Below are positions 1-5,223 of a stretch of DNA of 5,223 nucleotides, in pieces. Where the stretch lies: positions 1 through 5,223 of the forward strand of contig CACXEN010000027.1 of the NCBI GenBank assembly GCA_902766675.1, given 5' to 3'. The DNA is from an uncultured Erysipelotrichaceae bacterium (GTDB lineage: Bacteria; Bacillota_I; Bacilli_A; Erysipelotrichales; Erysipelotrichaceae). The first letter of the stretch is position 1. Every line of letters begins with the position of its first letter. The notes under the pieces are model-generated. The model saw only the letters and a list, made by a program, of their open reading frames with translations. It ran no database searches and was not told the origin of the DNA. A program made the translations under genes and the position numbers.

Positions 1-1
1 C

Positions 2-2239
2 ATGAATACGGCAGGGTATGACATTGCGATTCCTGGTAACCATGAATTTGACTACCAAGTTCCAGCATTCTTTGATGTAGTAGATAAGGCAAACTACACA
101 TATTTAGCATCAAACTTCAGAAATGCGGATGGTAGTGAGATTGTGACTCCAGGTGGTAAGAAAATAGGTGGCTACGAGATTAAAGACCTTGGTGGCCATA
201 AGATTGGTTTTGTAGGTGTTGCTACACCAGAAACTTATACAAAATCTACACCTAAATACTTCCAAGACGATAATGGTAATTGGCTTTATACATTCTCTGA
301 AGATACTGCTGAACATCCAGATAGATTCTATCCAACAATACAAGCTTCTATTGATGCGGCGAAAGCTGATGGAGCTGAATTAATTGTTGTGATGGCACAT
401 ACTGGTATTGAAAGTACGGACAGAGCTTGGGCAGCTGATACAATCATTGCTAATCTAACTGGCGTAGATATCTATTTAGATGGACACTCTCACGAAGAAA
501 GAGAAGCTGTATATTATCCTGATAAAGATGGTGAAAATGTTTATTACCAACAAACTGGTACAAAAGTTAAGCCAAAAGATGATCAATCACAGGTCAAGAA
601 TCTAGGTGAAGTAACAATTACTTTCACAGAGAGTGGATTCGAAGTTAGCGGAAGACTTATTAATGTTCCTGAATTAACAGAAAGTGATGAAGCTACAAAA
701 GCAATCATAGATCAAGCTTTAAAAGAAGTTGAAGATAGCTATGGTGTCGTTGTAGGTCATACAGATTATTTCCTAACAATTAATGATGAAAATGGTAAAC
801 GTGCAGTTAGAAATAATGAAACTAACATGGGTGACTTTAATGCGGATGCATATAGAATCATAGGTGACTCTGATATTGCACTAGTAAATGGTGGCGGCGT
901 TAGAGCTAATTTAGAAGCTGGTGATATTACAAGAAAAGCACTTAGCCAAGTTAACCCATTTGGTAATAATGTAGTTACTGTTAAGATTGATGGACAAACA
1001 ATACTTGATTCTTTAGAACATAGTTATAGAAATGTACCTAATGAAAATGGTGGCTTCTTCCAAGTATCAGGATTAGAGTTAACAATTGACGCAGATGTAG
1101 AATCTCCAGTTGTTTTAAATGAGCAAGGTTTTTTTGATCATATCGATGAAACAAAACCAAGAAGAGTTGGAGATGTAAAAGTTGGTGGAGAACCAATCGA
1201 CCCTGAAAAGATATATACAGTAACGGGCACAACATATATCCTTCAACAACAAGGTGATGGAATGACAATGTTTAAAGATCTTGAAGTTGTAAGATTGTTT
1301 GATGAACCAGATAGTGAATTCGTTGAAAGATATTTAGTTGAAGCATTAAATGGTGAAATCCCAGCAGAATATGATGGCATTCATGGTCAAGGTAGAATTA
1401 CTATCAATCATGAATGGGGCGAACCTACATATGAATGGTCTGAAGATAATAAGACAGTAACTGCGAAAGTGGTTTGTGCAAATAATGAATCACATGTAAA
1501 GCAAGAAACAGTTGAAACGACTGTAAAAGTTACAAAAGAACCTACTTGTGAAGAAAAAGGTGAAGGTTTATATACAGCTACATTTAAAAATGAATTATTT
1601 ACTGAGCAATCACAGCTAGGCGAAGTTGATGCTTTAGGTCATAAATGGGGAGAATGGAAAACTGTAAAAGAACCAACAGTTGAAGAAGAAGGATTAGAAG
1701 AAAGAGTTTGTGAAAATGATCCTGAGCATAAAGAAACTCGTGCAATTCCAAAAATTAAAGTAGGTTGGAATAAGACAGACGATGGTTGGACTTATACAAA
1801 GGATGACGGAACACAAGTAACAGACGGTTGGCAAAAAGATAAAGATAAATGGTACTACTTTAAAGATGGTATCATGAAAACTGGATGGGTAAAAGATTCC
1901 GGTGCGTGGTATTATCTAAAACCAAGCGGCGCTATGGTTGCTGGTACATGGTACAAAGTAGATGGTAAATGGTATGCATTTAGACCAGGTGGATCAATGA
2001 GAACTGGATGGTTCGACGATGGTGGTAAATGGTATTACCTAAAATCTAGTGGTGCGATGGCAACTGGCTGGACAAAAGTTGGAAGTAAATGGTATTACAT
2101 GAATACAAGTGGTGTAATGCAAAAGAATAAATGGATTGACACATATTACTATGTAGAAAATAGTGGTGCTATGGCAGTCAACAAATGGATTGGTAAATAC
2201 CACGTAAATAGTAGTGGTAAATGGGATAAATCCAGATAA
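2..2239 (+). CDS. Cell-surface 5'-nucleotidase / metallophosphoesterase with C-terminal cell-wall-binding repeats (5'-truncated by window edge)
   Basis: This secreted enzyme probably removes phosphate from extracellular nucleotides, releasing nucleosides such as adenosine for uptake. Only the last 745 residues are present. Residues 1 to about 220 are the rest of a calcineurin-like metallophosphatase domain: GNHEFD (12-17), the metal-ligand His in AHTG (132-135) and GHSH (161-164). The earlier DxH and GD metal motifs and the signal peptide are cut off. Residues about 246-425 are the 5'-nucleotidase C-terminal domain, with ETNMGDFNADA (273-283), NGGGVR (296-301), FFQVSGL (352-358) and GDGMTMF (418-424). 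The two aromatic segments match the base-stacking positions of UshA-type enzymes. A stalk (about 470-585) and tryptophan-rich wall-binding repeats (588-745) follow. There is no LPXTG motif or membrane segment, so anchoring is probably non-covalent. The ATG at position 2 lies inside the catalytic domain and is not the true start. The domain architecture is clear; the exact substrate (5'-nucleotide, cyclic nucleotide or nucleotide sugar) is not. Confidence 0.93.
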   Translation: MNTAGYDIAIPGNHEFDYQVPAFFDVVDKANYTYLASNFRNADGSEIVTPGGKKIGGYEIKDLGGHKIGFVGVATPETYTKSTPKYFQDDNGNWLYTFSEDTAEHPDRFYPTIQASIDAAKADGAELIVVMAHTGIESTDRAWAADTIIANLTGVDIYLDGHSHEEREAVYYPDKDGENVYYQQTGTKVKPKDDQSQVKNLGEVTITFTESGFEVSGRLINVPELTESDEATKAIIDQALKEVEDSYGVVVGHTDYFLTINDENGKRAVRNNETNMGDFNADAYRIIGDSDIALVNGGGVRANLEAGDITRKALSQVNPFGNNVVTVKIDGQTILDSLEHSYRNVPNENGGFFQVSGLELTIDADVESPVVLNEQGFFDHIDETKPRRVGDVKVGGEPIDPEKIYTVTGTTYILQQQGDGMTMFKDLEVVRLFDEPDSEFVERYLVEALNGEIPAEYDGIHGQGRITINHEWGEPTYEWSEDNKTVTAKVVCANNESHVKQETVETTVKVTKEPTCEEKGEGLYTATFKNELFTEQSQLGEVDALGHKWGEWKTVKEPTVEEEGLEERVCENDPEHKETRAIPKIKVGWNKTDDGWTYTKDDGTQVTDGWQKDKDKWYYFKDGIMKTGWVKDSGAWYYLKPSGAMVAGTWYKVDGKWYAFRPGGSMRTGWFDDGGKWYYLKSSGAMATGWTKVGSKWYYMNTSGVMQKNKWIDTYYYVENSGAMAVNKWIGKYHVNSSGKWDKSR
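1409..1756 (+). repeat. Stalk with two HxWGE-type surface modules within the nucleotidase
   Basis: Residues 470-585 hold two related segments that open with HEWGEPTYEW (470-479) and GHKWGEWKTVKEPT (546-559). The phrase TKEPTCEEKGEG (511-522) is echoed by VKEPTVEEEGLE (555-566), and each segment has a cysteine phrase (VCANNESHV, VCENDPEHK). Such modules are common between catalytic and anchoring domains in surface proteins of gut and oral Firmicutes. I infer a spacer role that lifts the enzyme away from the wall. Lys and Glu are frequent and no catalytic motif is visible. Confidence 0.7.
1763..2236 (+). repeat. About eight tandem cell-wall-binding (choline-binding type, CW_binding_1) repeats
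   Basis: Residues 588-745 are a tandem array of units near 20 residues with the pattern GW-x(5-7)-(K/A)WYY-x(3-5)-GxM. Units begin at about residues 588, 609, 628, 649, 669, 689, 710 and 728. The pattern matches the CW_binding_1 family of pneumococcal choline-binding proteins and streptococcal glucan-binding proteins, which bind wall teichoic or lipoteichoic acid choline, or glucans. The last two units are degenerate (KW replaces GW, and the WYY core is eroded). At DNA level GTAAATGGTATTAC occurs at 2025 and again at 2085, exactly 60 bp apart, and a shorter match lies 60 bp earlier, so the array grew by in-frame duplication. The ligand cannot be read from the sequence. Confidence 0.9.
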
Positions 2240-2251
2240 TGATTTATAAAG

Positions 2252-2283
2252 AAATGGCTAATACCTTAGAGTATTAGCCATTT
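2252..2283. terminator. Shared bidirectional intrinsic terminator between convergent genes
   Basis: A perfect 13-bp inverted repeat (AAATGGCTAATAC, loop CTTAGA, then its exact complement) lies 12 bases after the nucleotidase stop codon. On the + strand it runs directly into TTTTTTATTT, a good U-tract. On the - strand it begins one base after the DUF1846 stop codon and is followed by a weaker T-rich run (CTTTAT). It probably ends both transcripts, more efficiently for the nucleotidase. Confidence 0.88.
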
Positions 2284-2284
2284 T

Positions 2285-3772
2285 TTATTTAGGATGATAT
2301 AAACGTTTTAGTGAATATTGTGGGTCAGTTGTTACATTGACTCCAAGTTTTCTAAATGTGTTCGCATCTTGTAATGGGAGAATCACGGTTGAATGTGCTT
2401 CTGATCCTTTCATTTTTTGAATCATAGACATTGCCTTTGCGGCATAAGCATTTGTTTTTGCGGTAATTGCTAAAGCGATTAGAACTTCATCACTATGCAA
2501 TCGAGGATTGTGATTTCCTAAAGTATTTACTTTTAAGTTTTGAATTGGAAGGATGTTTTCTGGATCAATTAGACGTATATCATCATCGATTCCTGCCAAA
2601 CACTTTATCGCATTAATGATAACTGCAGCAGAAGGTCCAAACAAAGAAGATGTCTTTCCGGTTACGATTTGTCCATTTGGTAATTCTAATGCAATTGCTG
2701 GAGCTTCTGTTTCTTCTGCTTTATTTCTTGCTTGTAAAACAACAGTTCGATCATTTGGGCTTATTCCAGCATCATTCATCAAGAGTTTAATCTTTTGGAC
2801 AGATGTTTCTGGAATAATATCATTTTTATAGTCTACTAAGGCATGATAGTAACGACGAATGATTTCAGCATTTGCGGCTTCAATCGCATTCTTTTCATCG
2901 CTGATACAGAATCCTAGCATATTTACACCCATGTCAGTAGGTGACTCATAAACGGATTTATTACCAATTTTTTCAAATATTCTTTTTAATACAGGGAATA
3001 TTTCAATATCACGGTTATAGTTCACAGCTTGTACGCCATATGCTTCTAGATGATATGGATCAATCATATTAACATCATCTAAATCAGCTGTAGCTGCTTC
3101 ATATGCTAGATTAACCGGATGTCTTAGAGGTAAATTCCAAACTGGGAATGTTTCAAATTTTGCATAACCAGATGTAATTCCGTTGGCTTGGTCATGATAA
3201 AGTTGCGAAATACATGTGGCCATCTTACCTGATCCTGGTCCTGGAGCTGTTACTACTATTAGATTACGCTCTGTATTGATATATTGATTTCTACCTAATC
3301 CTTCACTGGAGATAATATAGTCTACTTCAGTAGGATAGCCTTCAATTGGATAGTGAAGGTAAGAAGGAATATCATTTTTGTTTAAAAGTTTACGGAAAGC
3401 ATCAACGCTTGGTTGGTGGTTATATTGGGTTATTACTACAGAACCTACATATAAATCCAATGCTCTAAATGCGTCTACTAAACGAAAAACTTCTTGGTCA
3501 TATTCAATGCCAAGATCACTTCTTGTTTTGGAGTTTTCAATATTATTTGCGTTTATACAAATGACCATTTCTACTTGGTCTTTTAATTCAGTTAATAGTT
3601 TAATTTTATTGTTAGGGTCGTATCCAGGAAGTACGCGAGAGGCGTGAAAGTCTTCAAAGATTTTTCCGCCGAATTCCATATAGAGTTTACCGTCGAAATG
3701 TTGAATTCTTTCTAGAATTTTATCTCTTTGTAGTTCTAAATACTTCTCTGAATCAAATGCTATACCACCCAT
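2285..3772 (-). CDS. DUF1846 / UPF0371 family protein, function unknown
   Basis: This complete 495-residue protein matches what I recall of the DUF1846 (UPF0371) family across its whole length, and the size is usual for the family. Landmarks are EFGGK near the N-terminus, RVLPGYDP (46-53), TAPGPGSGK (175-183), the conserved block [14 protein letters not shown] (206-219), AYEAATADL and [12 protein letters not shown] (235-246), SPTDMGVN (277-284) and the C-terminal GVNVTTDPQ. There is no signal peptide or membrane segment, so it is probably cytosolic. The Gly-rich APGPGSGK resembles a P-loop but fails the Walker A pattern: Pro stands at the first Gly position and Met follows the Lys. I therefore do not assign nucleotide binding. 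The ATG at 3772 is chosen over the in-frame TTG at 3778 because GGGAG lies 7 bases before the ATG but only 1 base before the TTG. It is transcribed alone, convergent to the nucleotidase and divergent from pepF. Biochemical function is not known to me. Confidence 0.93.
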   Translation of the reverse strand: MGGIAFDSEKYLELQRDKILERIQHFDGKLYMEFGGKIFEDFHASRVLPGYDPNNKIKLLTELKDQVEMVICINANNIENSKTRSDLGIEYDQEVFRLVDAFRALDLYVGSVVITQYNHQPSVDAFRKLLNKNDIPSYLHYPIEGYPTEVDYIISSEGLGRNQYINTERNLIVVTAPGPGSGKMATCISQLYHDQANGITSGYAKFETFPVWNLPLRHPVNLAYEAATADLDDVNMIDPYHLEAYGVQAVNYNRDIEIFPVLKRIFEKIGNKSVYESPTDMGVNMLGFCISDEKNAIEAANAEIIRRYYHALVDYKNDIIPETSVQKIKLLMNDAGISPNDRTVVLQARNKAEETEAPAIALELPNGQIVTGKTSSLFGPSAAVIINAIKCLAGIDDDIRLIDPENILPIQNLKVNTLGNHNPRLHSDEVLIALAITAKTNAYAAKAMSMIQKMKGSEAHSTVILPLQDANTFRKLGVNVTTDPQYSLKRLYHPK

Positions 3773-3779
3773 ATACAAT

Positions 3780-3784
3780 CTCCC
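3780..3784 (-). promoter_or_regulatory. Ribosome binding site deciding the DUF1846 start
   Basis: GGGAG on the - strand lies 7 bases before the ATG at 3772. The alternative TTG at 3778 is only one base away from it, too close for initiation, so this site fixes the start codon. Confidence 0.8.
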
Positions 3785-3793
3785 ACATGGAAA

Positions 3794-3802
3794 AGTATAT
3801 CA
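3794..3802 (-). promoter_or_regulatory. Extended -10 promoter for the DUF1846 gene
   Basis: Read on the - strand this is TGATATACT: a TG-n extension followed by TATACT, which matches five of six -10 consensus bases. At 17 bp spacing the -35 position reads TTATTC, a poor match, so the extended -10 would carry recognition. Transcription would start near 3787, leaving a leader of about 15 bases that just includes the ribosome binding site. The call is by consensus only. Confidence 0.6.
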
Positions 3803-3827
3803 AAAAAATTAATAAAGAATAAAACAA

Positions 3828-3845
3828 TTTACAAAATGTTGTAAA
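3828..3845. promoter_or_regulatory. Candidate operator: perfect 7-bp inverted repeat in the divergent intergenic region
   Basis: TTTACAA, a 4-base spacer (AATG), then TTGTAAA: the two arms are exact reverse complements. The right arm overlaps the candidate pepF -10 hexamer, and the left arm lies upstream of the DUF1846 promoter. A repressor bound here would block pepF and might also influence the divergent gene. I do not recognise the regulator. It is not followed by a T-run in either direction, so it does not look like a terminator. In such AT-rich DNA a chance palindrome remains possible. Confidence 0.4.
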
Positions 3846-3847
3846 AT
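3842..3847 (+). promoter_or_regulatory. Candidate -10 element for pepF
   Basis: TAAAAT matches five of six bases of the -10 consensus and would give a leader of about 20 bases containing the pepF ribosome binding site. No good -35 is found at 16-18 bp spacing and there is no TG extension. The promoter may therefore be weak, activator-dependent or misplaced. Confidence 0.35.
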
Positions 3848-3861
3848 ATTTCTTGGATTTA

Positions 3862-3866
3862 GGGAG
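3862..3866 (+). promoter_or_regulatory. Ribosome binding site of pepF
   Basis: GGGAG lies 8 bases before the ATG at 3875, a normal spacing. An in-frame TAG at 3860-3862 rules out any start further upstream, so this site and the ATG define the N-terminus. Confidence 0.85.
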
Positions 3867-3874
3867 TAGGCTAT

Positions 3875-5223
3875 ATGACTAACATAATTAAAGAAAGAAA
3901 TGAAATAGAAGATAGTTATAAATGGGATTTATCGACATTATTTGCAAGTGATGTTGACTTTGAAAAAGCACTTGTTGAAATTGACAATGATATTCAACAA
4001 ATACCTAGTTATGAAGGTACTTTAAAAGATGAAGCATCTATTTTGAAATGTCTTACATTTATCAATGATGTATTACGTAGAATTGATAATCTATTTTCTT
4101 ATGCAAATTTAAGATATACAGAAGATACAAGAGAAACAAAAGCACAATCGATGTATGGAAGAAGTTATAGTAAATTTGTGTCTGTCGCAGCTTCTTCAGC
4201 TTTTGTAGTACCGGAAATATTAGCATTATCGGAAGAAGAATTATTAAAGCTAAAAGATTCAGATACATTGAAAGATTATAAATTCTATTTAGAAAACTTA
4301 CTTCGTTTAAAAGAACATACATTAACAACTAGAGAAGAACAGATGCTTGCTAAACTAAGTGAAGGTTTAAGTACATCATCTCGTACTTCAAGTAGTTTGA
4401 TGGAAGCGGATATGCAATTTGAAGACGCAAAAGATGAAAAGGGTGAAAGCCATCAAATCAATAATTCAAATTTTGTGCTATTAGAAACATCGAAAGATCG
4501 TACATTAAGAAAGAATGCTTTTATAAATTACTATGCTGGATATAAAAATCATATCAATACATTTGCAAATTTATATGAAGGTACGATTAAGACAAATACT
4601 GCGATGGCAAATATTAAAGGCTTCCCATCAAGCAGAGAAATGTCAATGGCAATGTCGAATATTCCAGTATCTGTTTATGATAATTTGATTGATGCTGTAC
4701 ATAAGAATATGGATAAGATGCATCGCTATGCTGCATTAAGAAAACGTATATTAGGTGTAGATGAATTACATTATTATGATTTGTATACGCCACTATCAAA
4801 AGAAGTCACAAAGAAATATACATATGAAGAAGCACAAGAATTAATCCTAGAAGCTCTTTCTGTTATGGGAGATGAGTATTTAAATGTAGTTAAAGGTGCA
4901 TTTTCATCTAGATGGATTGATGTCTATCCAAATAAAGGAAAAAGAAGTGGTGCATTCTCAGCTGGGACATATGATTCCAATCCATATATCATGACAAACT
5001 TTACTGGTACATTAGATAGTGTATCTACAATTGCGCATGAAATGGGTCACTCAATGCATACATATTACACGAATGCGAATCAACCTTATCATTATGCTAA
5101 TTACACATTATTCGTTGCGGAAGTAGCATCAACGGTAAATGAAAACTTATTGATAGAACACTTATTAGAAAAAGAAAGTGATCCAGAATTAAGATTGGCA
5201 TTATTGAATCAATATCTAGAAGG
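3875..5223 (+). CDS. pepF: Oligoendopeptidase F, peptidase family M3B (3'-truncated by window edge)
   Basis: This cytosolic zinc metallopeptidase hydrolyses oligopeptides, typically about 7 to 17 residues long, and works in peptide nutrition and turnover of internal or imported peptides. The first 449 codons are present; the family is usually about 600 residues, so roughly 150 C-terminal residues lie beyond the window. The start MTNIIKERNEIEDSYKWDL has the W-x-L phrase usual near PepF N-termini. Residues about 110-190 fit the oligopeptidase F N-terminal domain and the M3 catalytic domain begins near 205. Typical blocks are KRSGAFSAGTYDSNPYIM (356-373), the zinc-binding HEMGH (388-392, catalytic Glu389) and the third ligand Glu416 in FVAEVASTVNE. 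The downstream His/Tyr substrate-contact residues are not in view. No signal peptide is seen. It is divergent from the DUF1846 gene with 102 bp between start codons. The open frame is continuous to the edge with no sign of damage. Confidence 0.96.
   Translation, partial: MTNIIKERNEIEDSYKWDLSTLFASDVDFEKALVEIDNDIQQIPSYEGTLKDEASILKCLTFINDVLRRIDNLFSYANLRYTEDTRETKAQSMYGRSYSKFVSVAASSAFVVPEILALSEEELLKLKDSDTLKDYKFYLENLLRLKEHTLTTREEQMLAKLSEGLSTSSRTSSSLMEADMQFEDAKDEKGESHQINNSNFVLLETSKDRTLRKNAFINYYAGYKNHINTFANLYEGTIKTNTAMANIKGFPSSREMSMAMSNIPVSVYDNLIDAVHKNMDKMHRYAALRKRILGVDELHYYDLYTPLSKEVTKKYTYEEAQELILEALSVMGDEYLNVVKGAFSSRWIDVYPNKGKRSGAFSAGTYDSNPYIMTNFTGTLDSVSTIAHEMGHSMHTYYTNANQPYHYANYTLFVAEVASTVNENLLIEHLLEKESDPELRLALLNQYLE

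Noticed and set aside
2..4. ATG at position 2 as the real nucleotidase start
   Set aside because: It is followed within 12 residues by the metal-binding GNHE motif. A genuine protein needs the DxH and GD motifs and a signal peptide before it, so this is an internal Met and the gene begins outside the window.
110..1268. Antisense open frames at 110-343 and 1038-1268 (- strand)
   Set aside because: Both lie wholly inside the nucleotidase gene, give no recognisable protein and read as low-complexity shadows of the coding strand.
1763..2236. CRISPR-like or satellite tandem array
   Set aside because: The 60-bp periodicity is in frame and encodes the 20-residue wall-binding units. There are no unique spacers between identical repeats.
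3224..3247. Walker A ATPase motif in the DUF1846 protein
   Set aside because: APGPGSGK followed by Met does not fit [AG]xxxxGK[ST], and no Walker B was recognised, so an ATPase call is not supported.
2553..3647. + strand open frames at 2553-2831 and 3378-3647 opposite the DUF1846 gene
   Set aside because: They overlap a well-conserved gene on the other strand, resemble no known protein and have no convincing independent start signals.
3773..3778. TTG start at 3778 adding two residues to the DUF1846 protein
   Set aside because: The ribosome binding site would be only one base from the TTG, while the ATG at 3772 has a 7-base spacing.
3828..3833. TTTACA as a -35 hexamer for pepF
   Set aside because: It matches five of six bases, but 16-18 bp downstream only TTCTTG, TCTTGG or CTTGGA is found, none a credible -10. 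It is only 8 bp from TAAAAT.
4062..4799. - strand open frames at 4062-4328 and 4614-4799, the first resembling a hydrophobic peptide
   Set aside because: Both are antisense to pepF. The Leu/Ile-rich look comes from reading AT-rich Lys/Glu/Asn codons backwards.

Overview
This is an AT-rich bacterial window (about one third G+C by eye) of low-GC Firmicutes character, with three protein-coding genes, two of them cut by the window edges. Purine-rich GGGAG ribosome binding sites, a choline-binding-type cell-wall repeat tail and a DUF1846 (UPF0371) protein fit a host-associated anaerobe. Erysipelotrichia or a related Clostridia lineage is my best guess, but that placement is inference and cannot be fixed from this window.

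Left part (2-2239, + strand): the C-terminal 745 residues of a large secreted cell-surface 5'-nucleotidase. It has the end of a calcineurin-like metallophosphatase domain, a complete 5'-nucleotidase C-terminal domain, a stalk with HxWGE-type modules, and about eight tryptophan-rich cell-wall-binding repeats that run to the stop. The signal peptide and the first metal-binding motifs lie before the window.

Middle (2285-3772, - strand): a complete DUF1846/UPF0371 protein of 495 residues, well conserved but of unknown biochemical function. It converges on the nucleotidase gene, and the two share one perfect 13-bp hairpin terminator (2252-2283).

Right part (3875 to the edge, + strand): the first 449 codons of the oligoendopeptidase F gene (pepF, family M3B), including the HEMGH zinc site. 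It is divergent from the DUF1846 gene across 102 bp. That intergenic stretch holds an extended -10 promoter for the DUF1846 gene, a weaker candidate promoter for pepF, ribosome binding sites for both genes, and a perfect 7-bp inverted repeat that may be an operator.

The three genes do not form an operon and need not share a pathway. The nucleotidase acts outside the cell on nucleotides, PepF trims peptides in the cytosol, and the DUF1846 protein is probably cytosolic. No mobile element, CRISPR array, RNA gene or clearly new system was seen. No stretch over 300 bases lacks a gene.
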